NCBI GenBank assembly: GCA_050180235.1
Contig: JBFXEJ010000047.1
Location: 1 to 43,758, forward strand
Length of the DNA: 43,758 nucleotides
Source of the DNA: JAABRU01 sp050180235
GTDB lineage: Bacteria; Desulfobacterota; Desulfobacteria; Desulfobacterales; Desulfococcaceae
Direction of reading: 5' to 3'
Shown here: piece by piece, positions 14,323-24,082 of the stretch
How the letters are laid out: each line of letters starts with the position of its first letter
Numbering within the stretch: position 1 is the stretch's first letter
Notes under the pieces: model-generated
Database searches by the model: none
What the model was told of the DNA's origin: nothing
The model's input: only the letters and a program-made list of their open reading frames with translations
Program-made: the position numbers and the translations under genes

Positions 14323-16890
14323 TTATATTATACACCCTTTTTTAACACCGCTTTCCGGTTTTTTGTGAAAAATCATTGATATGGCATTGCCTTTGCTGTT
14401 CCATCCAAATGAATCGGCATAACAGCGGATCATCAGAATTCCCCGTCCGCAGGGTTTGTATATATTGCTGCCACAGGAAGGATCCGGAATGGCTTCGGGA
14501 TCAAATCCCTGTCCCACATCCTGGATTTCCAGCAGAAAATCATCCCTGTATCTGCATCTGATGCTGATTTTTTTCTCAGGATCGCAGTGATTGCCATGCT
14601 TCCAGGCATTGACTGCGGATTCGGTCAGTGCAAGCCGCAGGCGTATGGGATTTTCAAATCCCCGCTCATGCCACAGATTTTCATGAATCTGAAAAAATTG
14701 GTCAATATGATGCTGCAGTTCCCTCAGATTTCCCGGATGCCATATTTCCTCATCATATTCCCTGCTGTCCTCAATTTCCAGACCCATTATGGTAATATCA
14801 TCCGCAGTCCGGTTAATGCCCGAAGGATCAATCCGGTTTCCGGTAATTTCTGAAATACGGGCCAATACCCCTTTCATAATCCTGCAAAGGGAGCCATCCC
14901 CATGTTTGTTTAAAATTTCACTTATGATCTCTGCAAGTTCAGTTTGTTCAGATACAGAATGCGGAATGCCGGAATTAGGACGGAGCGCATCCTCCAGCCC
15001 GTCTGTATATACAATAATCCGGTCACCGGGCCTCAGCTGAAACCGCTCAGATGAGAATATTATATCATCCAGGGTTCCGATGGGCATGTTTTTTCCTTCC
15101 TTTGAATTCTCCCCTGGCAGGACAATGAGATTTCCATCCCGCATCACAATGAAATGCGAATGACCGCAGAGCATATATTCCAGCATCAGGCTTTGGTGAT
15201 CTATCTCGCCCATAACCGCTGTGACAAAACCGTTTTCCCGGAAATACCTGTTTCTGACAATCTGACTGTTGAGTGCGGCCGCAATATCTGTCATGGACAT
15301 CTGCGGATTGGATCTGAGCAGGAAACGGTGCAGCATGTCTGTGACAATGCTCCGCAGAATGCAGCCAACCCTGTGACCTGACTGATCTTTGAGACTGAAA
15401 AGGGTTTTGGCTGCCCCGGAACCATCGGATGAGCAGCGCGTATGGATAAAATAATGATCCCCGCCTTCCTGATGGCAGGGCAGGGCAATGGCTTCAGCCA
15501 GGAGCCGGACTGTGTCAGACATCCGCATAATCCGCTGAAAACGGCCTGTGGTAAGGTTCAGGATATTTTTTGCTGTAACAATATCCATTTCCTGTTCTTT
15601 GAGCAGAGATTTCAGCTCCCGCATATCAATAAAACTTTCCACAAAAAAATCTCTGCCGGCCCGCTGAATACGGGCTACTGATTTCAGCACCGGTATCTGA
15701 CGCCCTTCGGCTGTCAGAAGAATCCTTTCTGAATTGTCCACTTTCATGTCCGGGCTGCTCATGGGGCATTCCATGCTTGGGCACAGAAACCGGTAACATG
15801 CTCTGCCTTTGATATTTTCTTTTTCCAGCCCGATCATTCCGGCAGCATAAAGGTTGATATCAGTGATCACATGGGATTTGGCATCAATGATTATCACTCC
15901 GGTCTGCATACCATCCAGAATTTTGCTGAGATAAGTTTCATTTTCCACAAGTTTTTTTTCAGTCTGCCGCCTTACCCGGATTTCGGAAAGCAGGGAACTG
16001 TTCATTTTTACCAGATCAATGGTGCGTCTGGCCACCCGGTCTTCCAGTTCGTCACGGACTTTGCGCATGGCCTGTTCCTGCTCTTTTCGAAGACTTATAT
16101 CCGTATGCGTGCCCACCATACGCAGGGGCAGGCCGTCTGTGTCTCTTTCCATGATCCGGCCTCTGCTCATGATCCAGATCCATTTTCCGGATTTGCCTTT
16201 CATGCGGAATTCGGTTTCAAAATTTTTTCCGGTTCCTGATATATGCTTTTTCACATTGCTTACAGCAGATTCCCTGTCTTCCGGATGCAGAAGTTTTTCC
16301 CATGTTTCATAAACCTGAGGCAGTTCAGATGGTTCATATCCGAGCAGACTGTACCAGCGGGGACTGAAATATACCTCATCTGTGACAAGATTCCAGTCCC
16401 ACAGACCGTCACTTGCAGCCTCCAGAGCCATTTCCAGGCGTTCCCGGCTTTGCCTCAGAGATTTTTCATCTTTTTTCCGCTGAATATGAATGCTCAGACG
16501 GCTGGCAATGGCATTGATCAGAAGCCTTTCCTCTTTTAAAAACGGCCCTTCATCCTCCGGCGGATAATCTTTCAGATAACTGACCTCCACAAAACCGCTT
16601 TTGAGCGTGTGAACTGTAAGATCTGCCATCTGCCGCCAGGGACTTTCCCGGTAATTGGGTGTTCTGTATTCATACTGATCATAAAGGATACGCACACAGG
16701 TGTTTTCCGGATACTGCCAGCCGGAACGGATAATGCCGGTAATCTGCGGAAAAACTGTTTCCGGGCTGGCTTCTGGTCTGTCAATAAGGCTGGAAATATG
16801 GAAAAGGCAGTACAGTTCTTTCAGCCTTTCGTGCAGATCATTTTTCTGTTCATGAGCCGGATTTTCCGGACAGTACGGGCTGTTATTCAT
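14323..16890 (-). CDS. PAS-PAS-SpoIIE phosphatase-HATPase regulator
   Basis: 855 aa from the ATG at 16890; a GTG at 16908 would add six residues but has a poorer ribosome-binding site. Order: GAF-like region (about 20-140), PAS with PAC (about 160-285), coiled coil (about 285-330), second PAS (about 330-430), PP2C/SpoIIE phosphatase (about 440-690; GGDHYFIH, MLCGHSHF, PGDRIIVYTDGLEDA) and a C-terminal HATPase (about 715-850) with the N-box SAVNAWKHGN and DVGQGFDP. The protein thus combines the RsbU-like phosphatase and RsbW-like kinase of a partner-switching system, sensing through PAS/GAF. Likely partner: the STAS protein at 11043-11354. Confidence 0.88.
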   Translation of the reverse strand: MNNSPYCPENPAHEQKNDLHERLKELYCLFHISSLIDRPEASPETVFPQITGIIRSGWQYPENTCVRILYDQYEYRTPNYRESPWRQMADLTVHTLKSGFVEVSYLKDYPPEDEGPFLKEERLLINAIASRLSIHIQRKKDEKSLRQSRERLEMALEAASDGLWDWNLVTDEVYFSPRWYSLLGYEPSELPQVYETWEKLLHPEDRESAVSNVKKHISGTGKNFETEFRMKGKSGKWIWIMSRGRIMERDTDGLPLRMVGTHTDISLRKEQEQAMRKVRDELEDRVARRTIDLVKMNSSLLSEIRVRRQTEKKLVENETYLSKILDGMQTGVIIIDAKSHVITDINLYAAGMIGLEKENIKGRACYRFLCPSMECPMSSPDMKVDNSERILLTAEGRQIPVLKSVARIQRAGRDFFVESFIDMRELKSLLKEQEMDIVTAKNILNLTTGRFQRIMRMSDTVRLLAEAIALPCHQEGGDHYFIHTRCSSDGSGAAKTLFSLKDQSGHRVGCILRSIVTDMLHRFLLRSNPQMSMTDIAAALNSQIVRNRYFRENGFVTAVMGEIDHQSLMLEYMLCGHSHFIVMRDGNLIVLPGENSKEGKNMPIGTLDDIIFSSERFQLRPGDRIIVYTDGLEDALRPNSGIPHSVSEQTELAEIISEILNKHGDGSLCRIMKGVLARISEITGNRIDPSGINRTADDITIMGLEIEDSREYDEEIWHPGNLRELQHHIDQFFQIHENLWHERGFENPIRLRLALTESAVNAWKHGNHCDPEKKISIRCRYRDDFLLEIQDVGQGFDPEAIPDPSCGSNIYKPCGRGILMIRCYADSFGWNSKGNAISMIFHKKPESGVKKGCII

Positions 16891-16914
16891 GAAATTATCC
16901 CTGATCACAGTTTT

Positions 16915-17970
16915 TCAGCAAGCGCGCAGATCCCTGAGACGGAATCCGCTTTTCCGGGCAAGTCTGTCAAAAAGATTCCGGCAGTATCCGCAGGATTCGC
17001 ATTTCTTTGAACATCCTGTAACTGTCTGGAAAAAATCATCCGGCAGTTCATGGTTGGGAATGAAATATTCTTCTGCCATCCATCCTGTTGTGTCCAGCAG
17101 TTCCGGCAGATTGCCTGAAAAATTTTTTTCAATATAAGCGGAAACTGTTTTCATCAGAAAATGCGGACCCAGAGTCCGTCCGCATATTTTAAGAATATCA
17201 GCATCATATTTTTCCGCATCTTCGGGACGGATAAAAGGGGACGTGAGCACCCGCCAGGGATTTTTCCGGAAATAGCGCATACATCCGTAAGTGAGGTTCA
17301 TCTCAAAGGTATCCACCGGCAGATGTGTGCTGAGCAGAGCAATATGTGCGTCATGCGCGGGTTTGAAAGGGCATTGGTATAGGCAGCCCTCATTGGCAAG
17401 CAGTCCGATCTTTATTTTCGGATATGCGTCCCGGCATTGGGAAATCATCTGCGCCAGTCTGTCCGGATTCCGGTTGAGAGATCTATCCGCAATGATTTTT
17501 TCCGGCATACGGAAAGCTGTACTGCGGATAATTTCAAGTATAACTGACAGTTTTTCAAAAGAATCGTACATGCAGTTCACACCCGGCACAGCCTCAATCT
17601 GTGAAACTGTATCCGGAACTGCATCGGAAAGGGCCTGCAGATAATAAAAATCACAGAACACAATTCCGTCCAGAACCCCTTTGCGGATCAGAATATCCAG
17701 AGTTTCTCCGGTCTGCCTCAGAAAATCTGCATTCCGGTACTGTGCGGGATGAAAAAAACGGGAGTTGAGCAGCGCGTATTTTTTCGGGCCTCTGATTTTT
17801 TCCAGCCATTCTCCCAGGGTTTCAGTGTCCATATATCTGAATTTATGGCGCGCATCCGGAATATCCTCACGGAAAAGGCTGAAATGAAGGGAATGAATAT
17901 GTCTTCGGTTTTCATTGATAAAACAGACATAATCATCGTCCGGTATAAAAGGGATGTCAAGTCTGAGCAT
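16915..17970 (-). CDS. Peptidase U32-like Fe-S protein
   Basis: 351 aa. The middle section, IGLLANEGCLYQCPFKPAHD, has the NEGCL-x2-CP pattern of U32/UbiV-type proteins, and GCMRYF adds a Cys. A C-terminal group CSKKCESCGYC followed by the final Cys adds more cysteines. Together they could hold an iron-sulfur cluster. U32-like proteins act in oxygen-independent hydroxylations (UbiU/V, RlhA), but this one matches none of them closely enough to name. It lies 24 nt upstream of the regulator start and is probably co-transcribed. Confidence 0.5.
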   Translation of the reverse strand: MLRLDIPFIPDDDYVCFINENRRHIHSLHFSLFREDIPDARHKFRYMDTETLGEWLEKIRGPKKYALLNSRFFHPAQYRNADFLRQTGETLDILIRKGVLDGIVFCDFYYLQALSDAVPDTVSQIEAVPGVNCMYDSFEKLSVILEIIRSTAFRMPEKIIADRSLNRNPDRLAQMISQCRDAYPKIKIGLLANEGCLYQCPFKPAHDAHIALLSTHLPVDTFEMNLTYGCMRYFRKNPWRVLTSPFIRPEDAEKYDADILKICGRTLGPHFLMKTVSAYIEKNFSGNLPELLDTTGWMAEEYFIPNHELPDDFFQTVTGCSKKCESCGYCRNLFDRLARKSGFRLRDLRAC

Positions 17971-18027
17971 GGGATGGCCTTTTTGATCTGTCTTTTCTGT
18001 GTATTATAATTTGAATTTCCGCCTATT

Positions 18028-18176
18028 ATACCAATTCGCCATTGAACTGATACTGGTCTGCACTCCCGCCCCGGACTGATCAGGAGGAGTGCAAAAATTA
18101 AGCGGAGCGGTTTTTTGCACATGCGGAACCGGGGAAAAACTGACATTTTTGTATCAAATCAATGGAGAATCGGTAT
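18028..18176 (+). repeat. Family B element at the 3' end of the AAA gene
   Basis: The ends are ATACCAATTCGCCATTGA and its inverse near GGAGAATCGGTAT, with the forward signature hairpin. Its last base is part of the AAA gene's TGA stop codon, so it inserted exactly at that gene's end or carries it. Confidence 0.75.
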
Positions 18177-19762
18177 CACACCCACCCGATGGCCGTAACC
18201 GTGACAGTTACACCGTCAATCACGGTTTCTCCGGAAAGCTGCTTTAAAACATCCTCATCCTCCACCGGCACAAACACTGCCAGAGTGACTGCGGGAAGAT
18301 GCAGTTTGCAGGCGTATGCTGCTGCCTGTTCCCGTGAGTGTCTCAGTTCCGCCTGATCTCTGAAGCTTTTGACTTCAATGACGGCCTGCCTGTCTTTGCA
18401 GCGCAGGTGCAGATCCACCCTGCCGTTGCCGGTGGGAAACTCCGGACTGATGCCGCACTGCCTGCCCACGGCATTCTGCAGCCAGAAATACAGATGAAAA
18501 TGTCCCGCATATTCGGTGTAATGCAGATCCGAACGCCGGGGCTGGTCCTTCCAGGGATTGATGCCTCTGGCCTTCAGGCGTTTCAGATAATTTTTGTAAC
18601 GCTCCAGCAGGGCCGGAACATTGATTTCAGGAACATCAAACACATCGGAAAGGGTGTCCAGAGGTTCAATGGCCAGTATCGGCAGGCGATCCCCAATAAG
18701 ATCATACGTGAGAGCGTTGTACAGCCGCTGCTGTATGAACGGGCATGAAAATCGGCATACCGTTGTTATTTTTCCTCTTTCATCCGTCTGCGTCTGCATG
18801 GAAATCACGCCGTTTAAGTACAGATATGCGCACCAGTCCGCATCCACTGAAAAAGGAATGTCGGAACGGGCAAAAAGGGAAAGAGCATGTTCCTGATAAC
18901 CGGATTTCACCTTTTTCACCAGATTCAGGACAGTGTTGTTCCACTCTGTGTGCAGGGCGGCCTCATAAACATTCTTCCATGTGCTTATGTCAATGACTTT
19001 CCCGGCTCCGGGATTGTATTTTTCCGTGAGAAGCTCCCCGAACCAGCACACAAGGCCGGGCTGTCCCCGTGTGGAATCATACACGCTTTCAGCAACATCC
19101 GGATCAATCTTCTGGCCGCTCTCTGTCTGATACTGGCAAAACAGATCTTCCACCTCCTCTTTTGTGAAATTCGGCACATGCAGGGAACGCTGAATATTGA
19201 ATGGCGAACCCCGCAGACTTTCCACGCCCAGAACAGCGCGGACACCGATTAAGGCCAGACCGTGGATGTTAAAACTTTCCCGTTTCAGATACATATCCCG
19301 GAACAGTGTCACAAGACGGTCTATCATTTTTGAAGGCAGGCTGTCAAATTCATCTATGAACAGAATCAGGGGTTTGTCAAACAGTCCTTTGTCTTTTGAA
19401 AACCAGTCAATCCAGTCATCCCAGGTTTTGGGGGGAGGCGGTTCGGTTCTGAAAGCATCTCTCACAATACGGGGCAGTTGTCTGAACAGAACCGCGTCAG
19501 GATCATCTTTTTCCATGATAACACCCTGCACCGACATCATGCCGATGATGAATCTGTCCGGATACTGCTTTTCAATCTCCTTTTTCACCTGCCGCATGAG
19601 CCAGGTTTTGCCGCACTGCCGGGGAGACCAGATGGTGAAAAAATGCCCGCATTCTTCGGGAATGCCGATCATCTGTTCAAAACACCGCTGAATCAGTTCC
19701 CTGCGTTCAACGCAGAAATGATGCCTGCAGTCCACAGGCCCGTAGGAATGAAATTTTCTCAT
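18176..19762 (-). CDS. AAA-like ATPase with C-terminal PD-(D/E)XK nuclease domain
   Basis: 528 aa. Walker A-like SPRQCGKT at 46-53 and Walker B ILFIDEFDSLP mark an AAA-like P-loop domain of the type often found beside mobile DNA. The C-terminus carries a nuclease core, GRVDLHLRC followed by AVIEVKSF (D...ExK). AAGGAT precedes the ATG. The gene is bracketed by family B repeats in opposite orientation (18028-18176 and 19804-19939). Proteins of this build are common in gliding and filamentous bacteria and of unknown use; defence or mobility are guesses. Confidence 0.8.
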   Translation of the reverse strand: MRKFHSYGPVDCRHHFCVERRELIQRCFEQMIGIPEECGHFFTIWSPRQCGKTWLMRQVKKEIEKQYPDRFIIGMMSVQGVIMEKDDPDAVLFRQLPRIVRDAFRTEPPPPKTWDDWIDWFSKDKGLFDKPLILFIDEFDSLPSKMIDRLVTLFRDMYLKRESFNIHGLALIGVRAVLGVESLRGSPFNIQRSLHVPNFTKEEVEDLFCQYQTESGQKIDPDVAESVYDSTRGQPGLVCWFGELLTEKYNPGAGKVIDISTWKNVYEAALHTEWNNTVLNLVKKVKSGYQEHALSLFARSDIPFSVDADWCAYLYLNGVISMQTQTDERGKITTVCRFSCPFIQQRLYNALTYDLIGDRLPILAIEPLDTLSDVFDVPEINVPALLERYKNYLKRLKARGINPWKDQPRRSDLHYTEYAGHFHLYFWLQNAVGRQCGISPEFPTGNGRVDLHLRCKDRQAVIEVKSFRDQAELRHSREQAAAYACKLHLPAVTLAVFVPVEDEDVLKQLSGETVIDGVTVTVTAIGWV

Positions 19763-19803
19763 GGTTTGTATCCTTTGCAGACTGTTTATATTGATAAGAG
19801 TCA

Positions 19804-19939
19804 GACCAAATCGCCATTGATTTTATATAATATGTCAGTTTTTTTCACCGTTGTGCGTGTGCAAAAAACCGCTCCGCTCAATTTTTGCACTCCTCCAGAT
19901 TGCATTCCGCATTGTATAAAATCAATGGAGAATTGGTAT
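19804..19939 (-). repeat. Family B element upstream of the AAA gene
   Basis: The left end is degraded (ACCAAATCGCCATTGATTT) and the right end intact (ATGGAGAATTGGTAT), with the signature hairpin in reverse orientation. With the copy at 18028 it makes an inverted pair around the AAA/nuclease gene. Confidence 0.7.
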
Positions 19940-20092
19940 CAGACATAAAAAACAGCATTGGAATTCATTCTCAGCATTGGGATTCATTCTGGAAAAATAC
20001 TGAAAATTGAAATAATCAGGATTTATGCAATTGAACTTTGTGCTCTCACACAGGTCAAAGCAGTTAGGGTCTGTATCAAAATAACCTATTAT

Positions 20093-20125
20093 AAACCCTG
20101 AGGTTTTTCAAAACCCTCAGGGTTT
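20093..20125. repeat. AAACCCTGAGG hairpin repeat, copy 1
   Basis: AAACCCTGAGGTTTT pairs with AAAACCCTCAGGGTTT. A diverged copy in the same orientation lies at 22023-22058, so the pair flanks the chemoreceptor gene at 20215-21975. It may act as a terminator. Confidence 0.55.
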
Positions 20126-20214
20126 CCGGACAGGAAATTTTACAGGTTATTTTTTTACAAACCCTTAATCAACTGCACAAGTCCTGAAACTGCGGGAATA
20201 TGCAGTATCATATT

Positions 20215-21975
20215 TCACTGTTTTTTCTTTCCGCTGATCAGGGTGGCAAGTCCGTTCACTGTTTCACGCATGTGATCTGTCCGGGATTTCATTTCTTCGG
20301 AACCTGATGAGAATTCTTCTGCATTGGCCGCATTCTGCTGGGTAATTTTTTCGATTTCCGACACAGCCCGGCGTATCTGGCCTATGCCTTCGGCCTGCTC
20401 GTCGGCAGAAGCTGATATTTCTTCCATAATCTGAATGAGTTTCCGGAAAATATCAGAATTTCTGTGCATGACTTCCTGCACCTGCCGGTTGGTCTGATCA
20501 GCCTGTGCAATCTGCATTTTTGTTTTTTGAATCAGTTCCTCACTGCTTCTGGCAGCCTCGGCAGAACGCATGGCCAGGTTTCTGACTTCACCGGCCACAA
20601 CAGCGAACCCGGCTCCTGCCTCTCCGGCTCTGGCCGCCTCGACCGAGGCATTGAGGGCCAGCAGGTTTGTCTGAAACGCGATTTCATTGATGGTTTTGAT
20701 GATTCTGACATTTTCCTCTCCGGTGTTCACTGTATCTTCAAGCACTTTTGTCAGATCTGCCATGCGCTGCTCCACCATTTTCACACTGGGGGACAGTTCT
20801 TTGTGTATCAGGCGGTTTCCGTCTGAGGAACGGTCAGCATTCTGCCGGGTCATGGCAGAAATCTCTTCCAAAGAAGATGATGTTTCCTCTGTGGACGCTG
20901 CCTGCTCCGAAGTTCCATGTGCCAGTGTTCTGCTGGCTGAGGAAATCTCATCTGCCGCAAAACCGATCTGATCTGCGCTCTGCTCCATTTCTCCGATAAT
21001 CCGGTTCAGGGGACGGGTGAGACTGCGGGAAAAAATGAACAGGGCCGCCACAGTCAGCAGCAGGGAAACAATACCCACATTTGCAATGATATTGCGCATG
21101 GTGTAAACCGGTTTCATAAACTCTCTTTCATCCTGCGTAATCACCACATACCATTTTATCAGCGGCACAGGTGCATATCCTGCAACCTTGCTGGCACCTT
21201 TGAAGGTGTAGAATTTTGCACCTGTTTCTCCGGACATGACAGATTTTGCAATAATTTCCATTCCTTTTAATTTGTTGATGTTTGCAGAAAAAGGCAGGCT
21301 TTTGTCCGGATGAGCGATGCACAGCCCGGTTCTGTCCAGCACATATCCGTAACCGGTATTGCCGATTTTCATGGTGGCGATGCTGTCTGTGAGAAAAGTT
21401 ATTTTAAGAGTGCTTCCGAGTACGCCGACAATGTTACCTGCATCAGAATACACCGGAACAGCAATTACAAGCCTCGGTTCATTGCTAAGTCTGGATATGA
21501 TTATTTCTGACACCACTGTTTTTCCGCTGAGGGCCTTCTGAAAGTAATCACGGTCTGCTATGGGGATTTCCTTTGCCTTTCCTCTGATGCCGTCAGAAAA
21601 AATGGCACCTTTGGTATCAGCCACAAAGATCAGTTCATAGAATTTGGAATTATTGTTCATAAATTTTTGGAGCTTATGATCCAGTTTTGAAATTTCGGCA
21701 GATGGTGCCCCGGTTCCCTGCTCATGCACCTTTGCTGTGACTTCCATGGTTGTATTGCCTGTGGATATTTCCGATACCAGCTTGATTTCCTGATCAATAA
21801 CGATCTGAATCATGGCAGCCGTATCTATTGCAATCCTGATGGCAGTATTTTCAGAAGATTCTTTCAGGGAATCTGAAACACGGGTCAGAGAGAAATACAT
21901 CACTGCCAGCAGGGGCAGCAGAACAATAATGACCCCACCGGCAACCAGTCTGAATGTAAGTGACATTTTTTTCAT
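20215..21975 (-). CDS. Methyl-accepting chemotaxis protein with dCache sensor
   Basis: 586 aa. TM1 is residues about 10-30 and TM2 about 285-305. The periplasmic 35-280 region reads as a double Cache ligand sensor (KFYELIFVADTKGAIFSDGIRG, then IPIADRDYFQKALSGK and GNTGYGYVLDRTGLCIAHPD). There is only a short HAMP-like stretch (SRSLTRPLNRIIGEM) before the signalling coiled coil, which has the conserved tip EIAFQTNLLALNASVEAARA. The ligand is probably a small organic acid or amino acid, as is usual for dCache. GGAAAGGAAA precedes the ATG. It stands alone, not obviously in an operon. Confidence 0.93.
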   Translation of the reverse strand: MKKMSLTFRLVAGGVIIVLLPLLAVMYFSLTRVSDSLKESSENTAIRIAIDTAAMIQIVIDQEIKLVSEISTGNTTMEVTAKVHEQGTGAPSAEISKLDHKLQKFMNNNSKFYELIFVADTKGAIFSDGIRGKAKEIPIADRDYFQKALSGKTVVSEIIISRLSNEPRLVIAVPVYSDAGNIVGVLGSTLKITFLTDSIATMKIGNTGYGYVLDRTGLCIAHPDKSLPFSANINKLKGMEIIAKSVMSGETGAKFYTFKGASKVAGYAPVPLIKWYVVITQDEREFMKPVYTMRNIIANVGIVSLLLTVAALFIFSRSLTRPLNRIIGEMEQSADQIGFAADEISSASRTLAHGTSEQAASTEETSSSLEEISAMTRQNADRSSDGNRLIHKELSPSVKMVEQRMADLTKVLEDTVNTGEENVRIIKTINEIAFQTNLLALNASVEAARAGEAGAGFAVVAGEVRNLAMRSAEAARSSEELIQKTKMQIAQADQTNRQVQEVMHRNSDIFRKLIQIMEEISASADEQAEGIGQIRRAVSEIEKITQQNAANAEEFSSGSEEMKSRTDHMRETVNGLATLISGKKKQ

Positions 21976-22022
21976 TAATTACTTTCCTTTCCTTTGCGGA
22001 TTTTAAGAAAAAAATTTAATTC

Positions 22023-22058
22023 TGAAACCCTGAGGTTTTTGAAATCCTTCAGGATTTT
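22023..22058. repeat. AAACCCTGAGG hairpin repeat, copy 2
   Basis: A diverged partner of 20093-20125: AAACCCTGAGGTTTTTG followed by AAATCCTTCAGGATTTTTT, ending in a T-run that could terminate leftover plus-strand transcription. Confidence 0.45.
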
Positions 22059-22087
22059 TTGGACAAATATTTTTTTAAAATCCGCAT

Positions 22088-24082
22088 TTACAAAAGCGTC
22101 TGTTCAATATTGATACTTTCCTCATCCGTAATATCCGGTATCTGTGCAAATCCATCTTTCCCGGTACAGGGAAGTTCACTGCATAAAATTCCCCATTCAG
22201 GTTTGTACATGGCATTCACAACCACCCGGAACATCAGAATCATAAGTTCATATGCAGACAGCACCGGACGCTGTTCCGGAAGACTGAGGATGGCTGCTGT
22301 CTGGACAGATTCCTGTCTCAGCCCCAGCAGTATGTCAAGAAAACGGACAATCTCATCTCTTGCATCGGGCCGGGTCTGCGGAACTTTTTCATTCCTTTCC
22401 CATTCATCCTTCCACCGCCTCAGACTTTCCTGATCCGCTGCAGCCAGATTTTCCCGGCTTTGGGGACTTCGGAATATCTGCTGGGCCGAAACAATGATCC
22501 TAATGCGCCGTGATATAGCGGAAAGCGTTTCCACTGCCTCTGCTGTGAGCATCCTCCGGACAGGTTCCGGAAGCGGAATAATGACCGACTGAAGAAATGC
22601 CTTATGAGTTTCCATTCTTTCGTAAAATTCTCCGGAAGTTCCTGACCAGAATATCCGGTTGCATTCCTGAAATGCCTCAGCCCGGCTCATTTTCCGCTTC
22701 ATGGCTTCTTTCACAATACGGGCCATGCCCGGAATCAGTTTTTCGGTTTCCCTGGACAGGCGTTTTCCCGCTATCACGTTGAAAATCATACTGTTGACGG
22801 CCTGCCAGTCCTGCAGATGCAGAATACGCGGCAGATCATCATATACTTTCCGCAGCAGTTCATTTCTGAAAAGGTGCGAAGGTGTTGCATAAGACGGTGT
22901 TCCGGCCAGCATGGGCTGGGCAATCTTTTCCTCCTCTTCTGTTTTGTAAACCACGGCCGTTTCAAAGTCAATCAGTCCTATTGAATAATCATCCGGTGTG
23001 GCCAGCAGTACCGGATTTTCTGATATGTTTCCAGCAATAAAGACATTGTCCGGTTTCAAATCCCGAACCGCCACCCCCTTTTCCCGCAGTATGGACAGCA
23101 GAGAAAGCAGGTTTGCGACAATGCTGCGCATGGCGGTTTTGTTCTGCTGAAAATTTTTTTCCCGGATAATCTCTTTTACCATATTCCTGTAACTGCGCAC
23201 AGTTTCGTTTTCATATCTCAGACTTTCCTCAATAATTCCGTTCACCCCGGACAGCAGTTCCTCACAGAATAGATTTGTATCCGGAGCCGCATATTTTTCC
23301 CCAAGGCGGTTCAGAAACCACAGTTTTTTCTGATATGGTGTAATCTGCGGCCATTTTTCCTTTCCCGGCAGGAGCGCAAATTTTTCTTCATAAGAGGCAT
23401 ATATTTCACTGATACGGTAAAAAACAGATGTACCGGTCTTTCCATATACATCCTCAAAAAGCACAGGGTGTTCCAGCATACTGATATGGGACAGTATTTC
23501 ATTGTGAATATCCGGCTTTGTGAAATGGATGTTTTTGATAATCTGCCCCAGAAATGAGTATGTTGCCAGGCTGGAAAAAAATGCGAAGCGGTTTCCAATT
23601 TTGAGATAATTCTGATACTCCCGGAATGTCCGGAGTTTTTCAATGCAGTGCTCTTCAAAATTCTCCAGCCCGGAAGCGGCATCACGGAAGAAAAGCGGTA
23701 TTTTTTTCAGTATGGCCGAGAGGGTCGGGGTAATGCACTCAATTTCCGGCCCAAGTTTTTCCGCTATTTGCCTTTCCATGCGGATACTTTTGATATAACT
23801 GGTAAAATCAGGAACCGGTCTGGGAGGAAGCTTCACCACCAGCACATCGTCATAAATGACTTTGTAACACTCACTTTTGCTGCCGGTATCCTCGCCCAGA
23901 GGCCCTATGGACATCCGCCGTGTAAACCATCTGCTGCCCCGCTTCAGACGGAATTCATAGATAGTATCCGTATCCGGAAAGGCAACAGGAACAAATTCCC
24001 CGGGACTGCCGGAAGCATTCATCTGCATCTTGTAGATGTTGAGAAAAAAATATAATATGTCTGTGCTGGTCGTTTCAGTCAT
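22088..24082 (-). CDS. Protein-kinase-like protein with DFE in place of DFG
   Basis: 664 aa. Kinase landmarks are in order: a possible ATP-anchoring lysine in VVKLP (Lys84), the catalytic loop VRDLKPDN (340-346), the metal-binding IDFE (Asp372) and an activation/P+1-like GTPSYATP (394-401). The His of HRD is replaced by Val and the Gly of DFG by Glu. A long insert (about 110-320) separates the N- and C-lobes. Residues 420-664 are helical with no match. No membrane segment. It could be an active kinase of an odd subgroup or a pseudokinase. Confidence 0.65.
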   Translation of the reverse strand: MTETTSTDILYFFLNIYKMQMNASGSPGEFVPVAFPDTDTIYEFRLKRGSRWFTRRMSIGPLGEDTGSKSECYKVIYDDVLVVKLPPRPVPDFTSYIKSIRMERQIAEKLGPEIECITPTLSAILKKIPLFFRDAASGLENFEEHCIEKLRTFREYQNYLKIGNRFAFFSSLATYSFLGQIIKNIHFTKPDIHNEILSHISMLEHPVLFEDVYGKTGTSVFYRISEIYASYEEKFALLPGKEKWPQITPYQKKLWFLNRLGEKYAAPDTNLFCEELLSGVNGIIEESLRYENETVRSYRNMVKEIIREKNFQQNKTAMRSIVANLLSLLSILREKGVAVRDLKPDNVFIAGNISENPVLLATPDDYSIGLIDFETAVVYKTEEEEKIAQPMLAGTPSYATPSHLFRNELLRKVYDDLPRILHLQDWQAVNSMIFNVIAGKRLSRETEKLIPGMARIVKEAMKRKMSRAEAFQECNRIFWSGTSGEFYERMETHKAFLQSVIIPLPEPVRRMLTAEAVETLSAISRRIRIIVSAQQIFRSPQSRENLAAADQESLRRWKDEWERNEKVPQTRPDARDEIVRFLDILLGLRQESVQTAAILSLPEQRPVLSAYELMILMFRVVVNAMYKPEWGILCSELPCTGKDGFAQIPDITDEESINIEQTLL

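Noticed and set aside
14323..16908. GTG start at 16908 for the SpoIIE-HATPase regulator
   Set aside because: The ATG six codons later has the better upstream AGGG spacing; the difference is minor.
18176..19762. AAA/nuclease gene as a classical insertion-sequence transposase
   Set aside because: It has an AAA ATPase plus PD-(D/E)XK core, not a DDE or HUH transposase, and the bracketing repeats also occur alone elsewhere.
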